This document shows, piece by piece, positions 1 through 9,105 of a DNA stretch of 34,532 nt. Both the position numbers and the translations under genes were made by a program. Under the pieces are notes generated by a model. The model did no database searches and had not been told where the DNA came from. It saw nothing but the letters and a program-made list of their open reading frames with translations. Each line of letters begins with the position of its first letter. The stretch's first letter is position 1. The DNA is from Psychromonas sp. CD1 (lineage in GTDB: Bacteria > Pseudomonadota > Gammaproteobacteria > Enterobacterales > Psychromonadaceae), in contig NZ_NDFH01000001.1 of NCBI RefSeq assembly GCF_002239585.1, positions 1 to 34,532 on the forward strand. Direction: 5' to 3'.

Positions 1-23
1 ATCAATGAAAATGAGATAATAAA

Positions 24-1085
24 ATGAAATATATGAGGGTAGTAGTTATGACATCTTTTATGCTATTTATTGCATCGAGTTTTGCATCAACGAATCAGAT
101 AGTGATTGCACATCGAGGTGCTTCGGGTTATTTACCTGAACATACATTGGAAGCTAAAGTATTAGCTTATGCAATGAAGCCTAATTATATAGAGCAAGAT
201 GTGGTGATGACGAAGGATGACAAGCTCGTTATCTTACACGATCGTTATCTCGATAGAGTTACAGATGTTGCGACAAAATATTCTGGCCGGGCGCGTAAGG
301 ATGGGCGTTATTATGTAATAGATTTTACTTTAAAAGAAATTAGAACCCTAAATGTAACCGAAGGGTTTAATGTGGCGCCCGATGGCAAGCAAACAGCAAT
401 ATTTCCCAATAGATTTCCTATTTGGAAATCCCATTTTACAGTGCCTACATTCTCTGAGGAAATAGAGCTTATTCAAGGATTGAATAAAACATTGGGTTAC
501 AACATTGGTATTTATCCTGAAATAAAAGCGGCGTGGTTTTATCGTCATGAAGGCAAGGATATTAGCAAAGCCATATTGAGTGTATTGAAAACTTATGGCT
601 ATATAAGTAAGGATAGTAATATATATTTGCAATGTTTTGACGCTCTTGAATTAAAACGTATACATGATGAATTATTACCCGCTATGGGAATGGATCTCAA
701 GCTTGTACAGTTAATGGCGTATACCGATTGGAATGAAACCATGCTTTATTCTAAAGAAGGATCGACAGTATATAGCTATGATTGGATGTTTAAAGACGAT
801 GGTATGAAAAAAGTAGCCGAATATGCGGATGCTATCGGTCCATGGAAACCAATGCTTGTAGATGAAGCTTCAACGAGAGATAACATTATCATCAAACCAT
901 TAATGCAAAAGGCACGAGAAGCGGGTCTTGGTATACATGTTTATACTTTTAGAGCTGAACCTGAAAAAATCCCTGCATATGCGAAAGACTATGACGATAT
1001 GTTGGATATTTTTTATAATCAGGTTAAAGTAGATGGCATTTTTACAGATTACCCCAATAAAGCGGTTAAATTCTTAGCAAAATAA
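24..1085 (+). CDS. glpQ: Periplasmic glycerophosphodiester phosphodiesterase
   Basis: Hydrolyses deacylated phospholipid diesters such as glycerophosphocholine to glycerol-3-phosphate and an alcohol. The first ~21 residues (basic start, hydrophobic core, FAS-type end) look like a Sec signal peptide, so the enzyme should be periplasmic. The GDPD barrel begins at once: the HRG catalytic signature is at residues 30-32, metal ligands of the EQD type at 57-59, and the second active-site histidine is in LHD near 72. At 353 residues it matches full-length GlpQ rather than the shorter cytoplasmic UgpQ. The ATG at 24 has a weak GAGA-like ribosome site; an internal ATG four codons on cannot be excluded. 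No glpT transporter gene is adjacent, so it appears monocistronic, although the upstream side is cut off by the window edge. Confidence 0.93.
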   Translation: MKYMRVVVMTSFMLFIASSFASTNQIVIAHRGASGYLPEHTLEAKVLAYAMKPNYIEQDVVMTKDDKLVILHDRYLDRVTDVATKYSGRARKDGRYYVIDFTLKEIRTLNVTEGFNVAPDGKQTAIFPNRFPIWKSHFTVPTFSEEIELIQGLNKTLGYNIGIYPEIKAAWFYRHEGKDISKAILSVLKTYGYISKDSNIYLQCFDALELKRIHDELLPAMGMDLKLVQLMAYTDWNETMLYSKEGSTVYSYDWMFKDDGMKKVAEYADAIGPWKPMLVDEASTRDNIIIKPLMQKAREAGLGIHVYTFRAEPEKIPAYAKDYDDMLDIFYNQVKVDGIFTDYPNKAVKFLAK

Positions 1086-1411
1086 GAAATAAAAGGTTGC
1101 TCGTTTTTTAGAAAGTAAGGTGAATTTGAGGGGCATAAAGCGCCTCAAATTCCACTCTCAAATGAAAGTCCCCCTTAGATGTAATAAAGCATGGTTTTTA
1201 TTGTGTTTTTAATGCTATTTATTAAGATGAAACATAAAAAATAGTTTTTGGTTACATTGACACTATGAGGTGTAGGCGATTGATTGCATAGGACTTTGAG
1301 GATTGCGGTTAAAACGGTTTTATCATGTAAAATTTCTATTGTTTATAATAACTTTAATTGGCAAACCCACCTTAATTTACAATAAAATTCAGTAAGATGG
1401 GAATAAGTTAA
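1086..1411. other. Gene-free gap between glpQ and hslU, with hairpin
   Basis: No convincing ORF. The clearest structure is a 10-bp perfect stem (arms 1122-1131 and 1143-1152, GAATTTGAGG with its complement). It continues after one mismatch as two more pairs around an ATAAA loop. No T-run follows on either strand, so it is not a classical intrinsic terminator, though it may act as a 3' stabiliser for glpQ mRNA. A weak interrupted dyad (CCCACCTTA at 1366-1374 against TAAGATGGG near 1393-1401) sits just past the hslU stop and may help end that transcript. Confidence 0.5.
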
Positions 1412-2752
1412 TTATAGAATAAAACGGCTTAAATCTTCATTTTTAATGAGATCATCAAGGCTGTTAGCGACATATTCAGCATCAATGGTAACACTATCGC
1501 CTTTACGATCTGAGGCTTCATAAGATAGTTCATCCATTATCCGCTCCATTAAAGTGTGTAAACGGCGCGCTCCAATGTTTTCAGTCGTTTCATTAACGTG
1601 CCATGCAGAGCTGGCAATTTTATTAATACCATCTTCGGTGAAATTAATGGTTACGCCTTCAGTGGCTAATAACGCTTGATATTGCTCACTTAAAGAGGCC
1701 TTTGGCTCCGTTAAAATACGGGCTAAGTCTTTTTCAGTTAGGGCTTCTAATTCAACGCGAATCGGTAAGCGTCCTTGTAATTCTGGAATTAAATCAGATG
1801 GTTTTGCAACTTGGAATGCGCCAGATGCAATAAATAACATATGATCTGTTTTAACCATGCCATATTTAGTGCTAACCGTAGAGCCTTCAATTAACGGTAG
1901 GAGGTCACGTTGCACGCCTTCACGAGATACATCTGGACCACTCGTATCACCACGTTTACATATTTTATCAATTTCATCAATAAAAACGATACCATGATTT
2001 TCTGCAGCAAAAATCGCGCGTTCTTTAATGTCTTCTTGATTAATTAAATTAGCACTTTCTATTTCTATAATAGCTTTTAGTGCATCTTTTATTTTCATCT
2101 TGCGCTTTTTCGTTTCATTTTTACTGGCAAGACTCTGGAACATGCCTTGTAGTTGATTTGTCATCTCTTCCATACCAGGAGGAGCCATGATTTCGACACC
2201 GATTTGTGTGCTAGGGACGTTAACCTCAATCTCTTTGTCGTCTAATTTCCCTTCACGTAATTTTTTTCTAAAAGACTGACGAGCCACACCATCTTCAACG
2301 ATATCGTTACTTGTATCCCACTCGTTTGTTGTTTTAGCGGGAGGAATAAGAATATCTAATATCTTATCTTCCGCAATATCCGCGGCTTTTGTTGTGACTT
2401 TTTTCATCTCTTGTTCGCGCGTGAGTTTAATAGATACTTCTACAAGATCACGAATGATGGACTCTACTTCTTTACCCACATAACCGACTTCTGTAAATTT
2501 TGTTGCTTCAACTTTTATAAATGGAGCATTTGCAAGTTTTGCCAGACGACGTGCGATTTCTGTTTTTCCGACACCTGTTGGGCCAATCATTAAGATGTTT
2601 TTAGGGGTTACTTCTTGACGAATTTCTTCGTCTAACTGCATTCTACGCCAGCGATTACGTAAGGCTATCGCTACGGCACGCTTAGCTTTATCTTGACCAA
2701 TAATGTGCCTATCTAATTCAGCGGTGATCTGTTTTGGGGTCATATTTGACAT
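1412..2752 (-). CDS. hslU: HslU, ATPase subunit of HslUV protease
   Basis: AAA+ unfoldase that feeds substrates into the HslV peptidase in the cytoplasm. Visible features are the Walker A GPTGVGKT (residues 57-64), the GYVG pore loop (90-93) that grips substrate, the variable I domain (roughly 110-240), the Walker B DEID (259-262) and sensor/arginine-finger segments in the C-terminal half. The protein ends in LSRFIL, matching the conserved C-terminal tail that docks into HslV and activates it. Length 446 is normal (E. coli about 443). The gene starts 11 bp after the hslV stop, so the two are co-transcribed from the heat-shock-type promoter upstream of hslV. Confidence 0.98.
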   Translation of the reverse strand: MSNMTPKQITAELDRHIIGQDKAKRAVAIALRNRWRRMQLDEEIRQEVTPKNILMIGPTGVGKTEIARRLAKLANAPFIKVEATKFTEVGYVGKEVESIIRDLVEVSIKLTREQEMKKVTTKAADIAEDKILDILIPPAKTTNEWDTSNDIVEDGVARQSFRKKLREGKLDDKEIEVNVPSTQIGVEIMAPPGMEEMTNQLQGMFQSLASKNETKKRKMKIKDALKAIIEIESANLINQEDIKERAIFAAENHGIVFIDEIDKICKRGDTSGPDVSREGVQRDLLPLIEGSTVSTKYGMVKTDHMLFIASGAFQVAKPSDLIPELQGRLPIRVELEALTEKDLARILTEPKASLSEQYQALLATEGVTINFTEDGINKIASSAWHVNETTENIGARRLHTLMERIMDELSYEASDRKGDSVTIDAEYVANSLDDLIKNEDLSRFIL

Positions 2753-2763
2753 GTGCTATATTC

Positions 2764-3303
2764 CTATTGCTCGCTACTTTCAAAGTCAATGACTTCAATT
2801 GTTTGATTAGTATTGGTAAATACACAGATATTTCCTGCGATAGTAAGTGCTTTTTCAACGATCGTTTTAGCATCTAAATCGGTGTTTTCCAGAAGTGCCA
2901 TAGCAGCTGACTGTGCAAAATTTCCACCAGATCCAATGGCAATAATATCATTTTCAGGGCGAATAACATCACCATTACCTGTAATGATATAAGAGTGTTT
3001 AGCATCGGCAACGACTAATAACGCCTCTAATTTACGTAACATTTTATCTGTGCGCCAATCTTTCGCAAGCTCAACGGCGGCTCTTTCTAAGTTTCCTTGG
3101 TGAGCTTGTAGTTTCGCTTCAAATTTTTCTAAGAGTGTAAAGGCATCGGCGGTGCCTCCTGCGAAGCCCGCTATTACCTTGTTATTGTATAAACGATGTA
3201 CTTTTCGTGCATTGCCTTTCATGATGGTATTACCGAGAGAAACTTGGCCATCGCCTCCGACAACCACTTGGTTACCGCGACGTACTGAAACAATCGTCGT
3301 CAT
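2764..3303 (-). CDS. hslV: HslV, peptidase subunit of HslUV protease
   Basis: Threonine peptidase of the proteasome beta-subunit fold that assembles as a double hexamer and is capped by HslU. The initiator Met is followed by TTIVSVRR, so removal of Met exposes the catalytic N-terminal threonine. GGDGQVSLG and the [13 protein letters not shown] segment are family hallmarks. Length 179 is typical. It is the first gene of hslVU. A strong hairpin separates it from ftsN upstream and a sigma-32-like promoter lies about 35-60 bp before the start codon, so its expression is probably heat-induced independently of argS-ftsN. Confidence 0.98.
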   Translation of the reverse strand: MTTIVSVRRGNQVVVGGDGQVSLGNTIMKGNARKVHRLYNNKVIAGFAGGTADAFTLLEKFEAKLQAHQGNLERAAVELAKDWRTDKMLRKLEALLVVADAKHSYIITGNGDVIRPENDIIAIGSGGNFAQSAAMALLENTDLDAKTIVEKALTIAGNICVFTNTNQTIEVIDFESSEQ

Positions 3304-3337
3304 TTTTATTACCTATTTATTGAAGTATATTTATTAT

Positions 3338-3366
3338 ATATAGGGGGGAAGAGCGATGAATTCAAG
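3338..3366 (-). promoter_or_regulatory. Sigma-32 (heat-shock) type promoter of hslVU
   Basis: Read on the minus strand, a -35 CTTGAAT (3360-3366) is followed after exactly 13 bp by CCCCTATAT (3338-3346). The E. coli sigma-32 consensus is CTTGAAA, 13-14 bp, CCCCATnT, so the -35 matches at 6 of 7 and the C-tract of the -10 is complete. It lies between the ftsN terminator hairpin and the hslV start, the expected place for the heat-shock promoter known for hslVU in enterics. Confidence 0.8.
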
Positions 3367-3371
3367 GGGTT

Positions 3372-3413
3372 AAAATAAAGATGCGCAAATGAAAATTTAC
3401 GCATCTTTATTTT
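3372..3413 (-). terminator. Hairpin between ftsN and hslV, likely terminator
   Basis: A perfect 14-bp stem (3372-3385 with 3400-3413, AAAATAAAGATGCG and its complement) can fold further in its loop through AAAT/ATTT around a GAAA tetraloop. It touches the ftsN stop codon. The distal arm on the minus strand ends in CTTTATTTT, giving a U-rich tail. It should end or reduce read-through from argS-ftsN into hslVU. Confidence 0.72.
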
Positions 3414-3927
3414 ATAAATCCCAGTACCAGATCATACAGCCATTGATATTGGCTCGTTGTAATTTATGCAGATCTTTTTCTGCAAGGCGTTTATTGTCAT
3501 AGGGCCCAAGAACAACGCGATACCAAGTAGTGGTTTTTTTTATAATCGTATTCAAGCCTTGAAATGCGATACGCGCTTTAAGTGTTTCTGCATCATTTAA
3601 ACGTCTAAATGATCCACATTGCATTAAGTACGGACGCTTAGATACTTGTTTCTTTGGTATATCAACTTTGATTTCTTTTGTTTTTAATGTTTTTTCGTAC
3701 TCCCATCTAGGCTCGGGTTTTTCGGGTAAGACTTCTACTTCTTTTATAATATTTTTTGGATAGACAACTACCTCTTCAGGTTTATCTACAGCAAACACAA
3801 AATAACCGATAAAGCCAATCAATAAAATTGCAATACCAACAGCTAAAAAAGGAAATCCTTTTCTAGCTTGTTTTTTTTTACTAACTGGACGTTTACGAGT
3901 CGTACGTTTTAGTGGCTTTTTGGCCAT
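3412..3927 (-). CDS. ftsN: Cell division protein FtsN (short form)
   Basis: Late divisome protein that triggers septal peptidoglycan synthesis. The layout is a very basic cytoplasmic N-terminus (residues 1-24), one membrane span (about 26-47), a periplasmic linker, and a C-terminal SPOR domain (about 98-168, PYLMQCGSFRR onward) that binds denuded glycan strands. The linker carries WEYEKTL at 75-81. This fits the W-x-Y-x3-L pattern of the essential E. coli FtsN segment that activates FtsA/FtsQLB signalling. At 171 residues it is much shorter than E. coli FtsN (319), mainly through loss of the Q-rich linker. The start codon abuts the argS stop with no gap, implying translational coupling. Confidence 0.9.
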   Translation of the reverse strand: MAKKPLKRTTRKRPVSKKKQARKGFPFLAVGIAILLIGFIGYFVFAVDKPEEVVVYPKNIIKEVEVLPEKPEPRWEYEKTLKTKEIKVDIPKKQVSKRPYLMQCGSFRRLNDAETLKARIAFQGLNTIIKKTTTWYRVVLGPYDNKRLAEKDLHKLQRANINGCMIWYWDL

Positions 3928-5676
3928 TTACATACGCTCCAACGTGTTGATACCGAGTAAAGATAAGCCTTGTTTTAATGTTTTAGCCGTTAAAGCAGCC
4001 AATTTCAAGCGACTTTGTTTTTGTGTGTCTGTCGGCGCGCTTAAAATAGGGCAGGCTTCATAGAAGCTTGAAAATAATCCAGCCAATTCAAAGAGGTAAG
4101 AACACAAGAAGTGAGGCATGCCTTGTTTTGTAACTTGTTTAACAATTTCATTGAATTGCATTATTTTATTCGCTAAATCTTTTTCTTTTTCATCAGAGAA
4201 TGAGATGTCTTGTGTGATGCTGTCCATATCCATTTCTGCTTTATTAAAGATACTCACAACACGTGTATACGCGTATAAGAGGTAAGGCGCAGTATTGCCT
4301 TCAAAACTAAGCATACTATCAAAATTAAACACATAATCACTGGTACGATTTTTAGATAAATCTGCATATTTTACAGATGCAATACCGACGACTGATGCTA
4401 TATGACGTAGCTCCTGTTCTGCCATGTCTTGGTTTTTTTCTTTTACCAATTCATAAGCGCGCTCTTCTGCTTCTGTTAATAACTCGGATAGTTTAGGTGT
4501 TGAGCCTGTACGTGTTTTAAAGGGTTTTCCATCCGCACCCATTACAGTGCCAAAGGCCATATGTTCAAGCGTTGTTGTTTCTTTAACGAAGCCGGCTAAA
4601 CGAGCAACTTCAAATACTTGTTGGAAGTGTAAGCTCTGACGTGCATCAACAAAATAAAGAACTCGATTCGCATTTAAGACTGATTGACGGTAACGGATAG
4701 CAGCTAAATCAGACGTTGCATAAAGAAATCCACCGTCTTTTTTCTGAATAATAACGGGAAGTGGCTCACCTTCTTTATTTTTAAAACGATCTAAGAAAAC
4801 ACATTTTGCACCTTGGCTTTCTTTTAATAGGCCTGATTTTTCTAGATCAATGATAACATTTGAAAGATCATCATTATATGCACTTTCACCACGAACATGT
4901 TTACGCTCTAAGCTTACACCTAAGCGTTGATAAGCTTCTTGACAGTGTGAGATACTTATTTCTTTAAATTCGCACCATAACTCCAAGCACTCTTTATTAC
5001 CATTTTGTAGTTCAACAACAAGATTTCGAGCGCGCGTAGCAAATGTTTCAGATTCATCAAAGCGACACTTCGCTGCTCGGTAAAAAACCTCAAGGTTAGC
5101 AAGATCTTTTTTGATTTCTTGGCCTTTAGAGCGTAATTCTTCCATGTAGGCAAGTAGCATTCCAAATTGAGTCCCCCAATCACCCACATGATTTTGGCGT
5201 ACAACATTATTACCTTGAAACTCTAAACTACGCACCACAGCATCACCGATAATGGTAGAGCGCAGATGGCCTACATGCATTTCTTTAGCTAAATTAGGCG
5301 ATGAATAATCGATAACAATTGTTTGTGGATTTTCACTTAATTCAACATCTAAACGCGCACTTGCATAGGCGCTATCTATTTGTTTTTCAAGGTAGTTGGG
5401 ATTGATAAAAAAGTTAATAAAACCAGGTCCTGCAATTTCTGTTTTAATAATAATATCTGAAGAGGGTAAATTTTTGATAATAAGCTCAGCTAAAATTCGA
5501 GGGTTTTTCTTCGCGGGTTTCGCTAATATAAGAGCAAGGTTACTGGCAAAGTCGCCGTGTGACTTTTCTTTTGTTCGGTCGATAACAATGCGAGGTTGAA
5601 CATCTTCAGGAATAATTTGTTGTTTTTGAAGTAAAACTATCACTTGCTCAAGTTGCTGTTGGATAAAAGCTTTCAT
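3928..5676 (-). CDS. argS: Arginyl-tRNA synthetase
   Basis: Class Ia aminoacyl-tRNA synthetase charging tRNA-Arg. The N-terminal Add1 domain (about residues 1-105) is followed by the Rossmann catalytic core with the HIGH-equivalent HVGH in [13 protein letters not shown] (about 130-140). The KMSKS-equivalent region is represented by GKPFKTRTG, as usual for ArgRS. The C-terminal DALR anticodon-binding domain starts with [11 protein letters not shown]. At 582 residues it is full length. It is first in an argS-ftsN unit. The 532 bp upstream are gene-free and should hold its promoter, but I could not single out a convincing -35/-10 pair. Confidence 0.98.
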   Translation of the reverse strand: MKAFIQQQLEQVIVLLQKQQIIPEDVQPRIVIDRTKEKSHGDFASNLALILAKPAKKNPRILAELIIKNLPSSDIIIKTEIAGPGFINFFINPNYLEKQIDSAYASARLDVELSENPQTIVIDYSSPNLAKEMHVGHLRSTIIGDAVVRSLEFQGNNVVRQNHVGDWGTQFGMLLAYMEELRSKGQEIKKDLANLEVFYRAAKCRFDESETFATRARNLVVELQNGNKECLELWCEFKEISISHCQEAYQRLGVSLERKHVRGESAYNDDLSNVIIDLEKSGLLKESQGAKCVFLDRFKNKEGEPLPVIIQKKDGGFLYATSDLAAIRYRQSVLNANRVLYFVDARQSLHFQQVFEVARLAGFVKETTTLEHMAFGTVMGADGKPFKTRTGSTPKLSELLTEAEERAYELVKEKNQDMAEQELRHIASVVGIASVKYADLSKNRTSDYVFNFDSMLSFEGNTAPYLLYAYTRVVSIFNKAEMDMDSITQDISFSDEKEKDLANKIMQFNEIVKQVTKQGMPHFLCSYLFELAGLFSSFYEACPILSAPTDTQKQSRLKLAALTAKTLKQGLSLLGINTLERM

Positions 5677-5947
5677 AGATGATTCACCAATTGATAAAGA
5701 CTAAAGAGTTAATATAGAATATTACAATTTATCGGCGTGGAAAACTAGGGGCATCTAACAACTCAGGTATTAACTTTAGTCATTTTTCGGAATAAAATGG
5801 CATTATTGACCAGAGGAGATGAGTATAGATACATAACTCTTATTCTTAGATTATTATCAATTTATATTTGTCGCAGATAGTTTTTTTATATAATAAAAAC
5901 ATATTTCATAAAAAACGCAGCATAACGTGAATTTGTTAAAACGGCGA

Positions 5948-6033
5948 GGATAAATTATTAGATAAGTTATTTAATCGTTCACAGACTGTTGGATAAATTA
6001 TTAGATAAGTTATTTAATCGTTCACAGACTGTT
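5948..6033. repeat. Perfect 43-bp tandem duplication
   Basis: Two abutting copies, 5948-5990 and 5991-6033, are identical at all 43 positions. Each begins GGATAAATTATTAG and ends TTCACAGACTGTT. A short TTATTAGAT echo of the unit follows at about 6036-6044. The absence of any difference implies a recent duplication, or a collapsed or expanded array. The unit length is not a multiple of three and no ORF crosses it. Confidence 0.95.
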
Positions 6034-6140
6034 GTTATTAGATGCTTCTTTATATGTGAGTAATTTTCTTTCAATTATTGTGTATTGATTAATAAGGTAG
6101 AATAATTATTTCTGTTTAAAAGAAGTAATACCGTACCAAA

Positions 6141-6194
6141 AACAACTATCGGTAGGGTAGGTAACGACTAATAATGTTCGTTACCTACGTTGTT
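6141..6194 (-). terminator. Hairpin downstream of uvrD, possible terminator
   Basis: An 11-bp perfect stem GTAGGTAACGA (6157-6167) with 6178-6188 encloses a 10-nt loop. An outer AACAAC/GTTGTT pairing (6141-6146 with 6189-6194) can close a larger structure. On the minus strand the outer arm runs into GTTGTTTTT, a modest U-tract. Its place just beyond the uvrD stop fits termination of the lysA-uvrD operon, but the bulge makes it atypical. Confidence 0.5.
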
Positions 6195-6208
6195 ATTTGT
6201 GCAATAAA

Positions 6209-8377
6209 TTAAACTCGTTCAAGCTTTGCATATGCAGTCATTAACCATTTACTGCCGACATCTGAAAAATGGACTTGTAAGCGACTATTCTCGCCACTCC
6301 CTTCTTGGCCGATGATAGTGCCTTCCCCAAACTTCACATGTTTGACTTGTTGCCCAAGCTCAAAACCTAACACATCTTGGCTAATAGCGTTACTGAAGCG
6401 TTTCTCAATGCTAGGATAATTATGTTTGGTTTGAGTTTTTATACGAATAAATTGGATATCTTGCTCAGGCAATTCAGCAATAAAGCGTGAGACAGAATGA
6501 AACTTTTCTTGACCATATAAACGTCGACTATCCGCGTGGCAAATGGTAAGTTTTTGCATGGCTCTCGTCATACCAACGTAACAAAGGCGACGTTCTTCAG
6601 CAAGGCGAGTTGGATCTTCAGTTGAACGTTGGCTAGGAAACATACCTTCTTCAACGCCGACCATAAAGACTTGTGCAAATTCTAATCCTTTTGCTGAGTG
6701 CATTGTCATTAGCTGCACAGCATCAGAAAACTCATCGGCTTGATTGTCACCCGATTCAAGCGCCGCGTAGGCTAGAAAAGCGGTTAATTCATCCATATCT
6801 TGCTCTTCTTCTGGAATGGTAAAGCTTTTACTTGCAGATATAAGCTCCTCTAAGTTTTCAATGCGGCTTCGTGATTTTTCGCCTTTTTCATTGGCGAACA
6901 TCTCTTTTAATCCTGAATGATTAATAATATGGTCAAGTAATTGAAATAGAGGTAGCTCAGTAGTTTCTTCTTTAAAGCGATTTATTAAGTCAACAAAAGC
7001 GCCCAAAGAGCGTGTCGCGCCTGCACTTAGCAGTTTATTTTCAATTAAATAATGGCTTGCATGCCAAAGTGTATAGCCTTGGTCGCGCGCACATATACGG
7101 ATTTTATCGAGTGTTGTATTACCAATTTTTCGTTTGGGTTTGTTTATTACTCGCTCAAAAGCAGCGTCATCTTGGTGATTATTCATTAAGCGTAAATATG
7201 CGATACTATCTTTAATTTCTAAACGATCGAAAAATCGCTGTCCGCCATAAATATGATAAGGAATTTGATTTGCCATTAATTGCTCTTCAAAAAGTCGAGA
7301 CTGAGCATTGCTTCTGTATAAAATGGCGCAATCACAGAGTTTTTTGTTCTCTCTTTCCCATTTCTTTATCTGTGTAATAACATAACGCGTTTCATCGTAT
7401 TCATTAAAGGCGTTATAGATAGCAATGCGCTCTCCATCTTCACCACTGGTCCAGAGCTCTTTACCTAAACGATCGCTGTTATTCTTAATCAATTGATTCG
7501 ATGCATTAAGAATGTGTCCTGTTGAACGATAGTTTTGCTCTAAAAGAATGGTTACAGGATTTTTTTTCTCTTTTAAGAAACGTTGGATATTTTCAATGTC
7601 GGCGCCACGCCAGCCATAAATAGATTGATCATCATCACCAACAATGGTTAAAAAGTTATCGGCATCGGTAAGTAAAGTAAGCCAAGCGTATTGTAATTTA
7701 TTAGTATCTTGAAACTCATCGACTAAGACATGTTTAAAGCGTTGTTGATAATGTTTTAATAAAGAGGGGTGTGTAAGTAAAAGCTCATGGGTACGTAGTA
7801 AAAGCTCTGAAAAATCGACCAAACCGGCTAGTTGACATGCATCTTCGTAGGCTTTATAAATTTGTAAACGTTGTTTTTCTTGTAAACTATAACCCGCATC
7901 AATATGCTTAGCGCGTAAACCTTCATCTTTTTTATCATTGATATACCATTGTAGCTCTTTTGACGGGTAATATTTATCATCTAAATTCAGAACTTTAATA
8001 ATACGCTTGATCATTTTTTGTTGATCATCACTGTCGATAATTTGGAAATGTTCGGGGAGGTTTGCTTCTTGAAAGTGTAAACGTAATAGTCGATGTGCTA
8101 TTCCATGAAAGGTGCCAATCCACATGCCAGATATTTTTTGTGGACAGATACTACTTATGCGAGCGCGCATTTCTTTGGCTGCTTTATTGGTAAATGTAAC
8201 GGCTAATATGCCATAAGTCGGGATATGCTCAACTTCAAGTAGCCATGCGATACGGTGCGTTAAAACACGTGTTTTACCGCTACCTGCACCAGCAAGTACA
8301 AGCATATTCTGCTCTGGCGCAGAAACTGCAGCACGTTGAAAATCATTTAAGCCATCAATTAAGTATGAAACATCCAT
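6209..8377 (-). CDS. uvrD: DNA helicase II (UvrD)
   Basis: Superfamily 1A 3'-5' helicase used in methyl-directed mismatch repair and nucleotide excision repair. All SF1 motifs are visible in order: Walker A GAGSGKT (residues 30-36), motif II VDEFQDTN, motif III GDDDQSIYGWRGAD, motif IV EQNYRS, motif V MTMHSAKGLEF, motif VI CYVGMTRA. A C-terminal Tudor-like segment (KHVKFGEGTIIG) fits the RNA-polymerase-binding end of UvrD/PcrA proteins. Length 722 matches E. coli UvrD (720). It is the last gene of the lysA-dapF-xerC-yigB-uvrD run, 14 bp after yigB. I saw no LexA box immediately upstream; the gap is too short to hold a separate promoter. Confidence 0.97.
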   Translation of the reverse strand: MDVSYLIDGLNDFQRAAVSAPEQNMLVLAGAGSGKTRVLTHRIAWLLEVEHIPTYGILAVTFTNKAAKEMRARISSICPQKISGMWIGTFHGIAHRLLRLHFQEANLPEHFQIIDSDDQQKMIKRIIKVLNLDDKYYPSKELQWYINDKKDEGLRAKHIDAGYSLQEKQRLQIYKAYEDACQLAGLVDFSELLLRTHELLLTHPSLLKHYQQRFKHVLVDEFQDTNKLQYAWLTLLTDADNFLTIVGDDDQSIYGWRGADIENIQRFLKEKKNPVTILLEQNYRSTGHILNASNQLIKNNSDRLGKELWTSGEDGERIAIYNAFNEYDETRYVITQIKKWERENKKLCDCAILYRSNAQSRLFEEQLMANQIPYHIYGGQRFFDRLEIKDSIAYLRLMNNHQDDAAFERVINKPKRKIGNTTLDKIRICARDQGYTLWHASHYLIENKLLSAGATRSLGAFVDLINRFKEETTELPLFQLLDHIINHSGLKEMFANEKGEKSRSRIENLEELISASKSFTIPEEEQDMDELTAFLAYAALESGDNQADEFSDAVQLMTMHSAKGLEFAQVFMVGVEEGMFPSQRSTEDPTRLAEERRLCYVGMTRAMQKLTICHADSRRLYGQEKFHSVSRFIAELPEQDIQFIRIKTQTKHNYPSIEKRFSNAISQDVLGFELGQQVKHVKFGEGTIIGQEGSGENSRLQVHFSDVGSKWLMTAYAKLERV

Positions 8378-8391
8378 TAAAATACACCTGT

Positions 8392-9105
8392 CTATTTAGT
8401 CAGCAGTGAGTATAGTTGATCTAGTTGTGTGATTTCAACTGTGGGTAATAATCTTGCTCCTGCTAGGGATTGTTTATTTTCATTTAACCAGACCGCTTGT
8501 GCACCACTATTTTGTGCACCAAAGACATCGCTAATCAAATGATCTCCAACGTGTATAATTTCACTCACGGCAATGTTTAAACGTTGTGCCGCTTCGATAA
8601 AAAGATCTGCGCTAGGTTTTGCTTGATAGCCATTTCCTGCTTTTAAAACAAATTTAAATTTGTTGTCTAGGCCTATTTGATGTGTATCGACATTACCATT
8701 TGTAATAGCTATTACGGGGTATTGTTGAGCGAGTCTATCTAATAAATCTAAGCTTTTTTGAGGCACTTTAAAAGCACTGCGTAAGCGTAAAAACTCAGTT
8801 AATGCCTGTTGTGCAGAGTCGATTGCGATATATTCGGTTATTCCGTAAATACACATAATACGTTTTAGTGTTTCTAAGCGCCACTGGGAAACATCATGGA
8901 TTAACTGCGGATATTCACGGAGTAAGTGATTTTTATATAAGCCCCATTGATGAGCGGTTAATTCGCTTAACTGCGCATATGTTTTATTTAAATAGAGAAG
9001 GAAATCGCTTTCAGCTTTTTTTATTATGGGGTGGTTATCATACAATGTATCATCAAGATCAAAGCTTATTGCTTTAAAGGGTTTTAAGGCGCGATAAAAT
9101 TTCAT
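8392..9105 (-). CDS. yigB: HAD-family phosphatase, YigB type
   Basis: Haloacid-dehalogenase hydrolase. E. coli YigB dephosphorylates FMN and the riboflavin intermediate 5-amino-6-(5-phosphoribitylamino)uracil; the same role is inferred here. Motif I is FDLDDTLYDN with nucleophile D16 and acid D18, motif II is the AITNGN segment, and motif IV is HVGDHLISDVFGA near the C-terminus. Length 237 is standard. Its ATG overlaps the xerC stop by 4 bp (ATGA), a sign of translational coupling, and it sits in the position it occupies in E. coli between xerC and uvrD. The exact substrate is not readable from sequence. Confidence 0.9.
   Translation of the reverse strand: MKFYRALKPFKAISFDLDDTLYDNHPIIKKAESDFLLYLNKTYAQLSELTAHQWGLYKNHLLREYPQLIHDVSQWRLETLKRIMCIYGITEYIAIDSAQQALTEFLRLRSAFKVPQKSLDLLDRLAQQYPVIAITNGNVDTHQIGLDNKFKFVLKAGNGYQAKPSADLFIEAAQRLNIAVSEIIHVGDHLISDVFGAQNSGAQAVWLNENKQSLAGARLLPTVEITQLDQLYSLLTK

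Larger units (their letters stand above)
5677..6208. other. Long gene-free gap between argS and uvrD
   Basis: No ORF with coding character on either strand; very AT-rich. It contains, from left to right, the presumed argS promoter region next to 5677, a perfect 43-bp tandem duplication (5948-6033), and a hairpin downstream of uvrD (about 6141-6194). No tRNA-like fold or rRNA fragment was recognised. Confidence 0.6.

Noticed and set aside
5677..6208. Small CRISPR-like or tRNA content in the argS-uvrD gap
   Set aside because: There are only two abutting repeat copies with no spacers, and no cloverleaf or CCA-ended stem.
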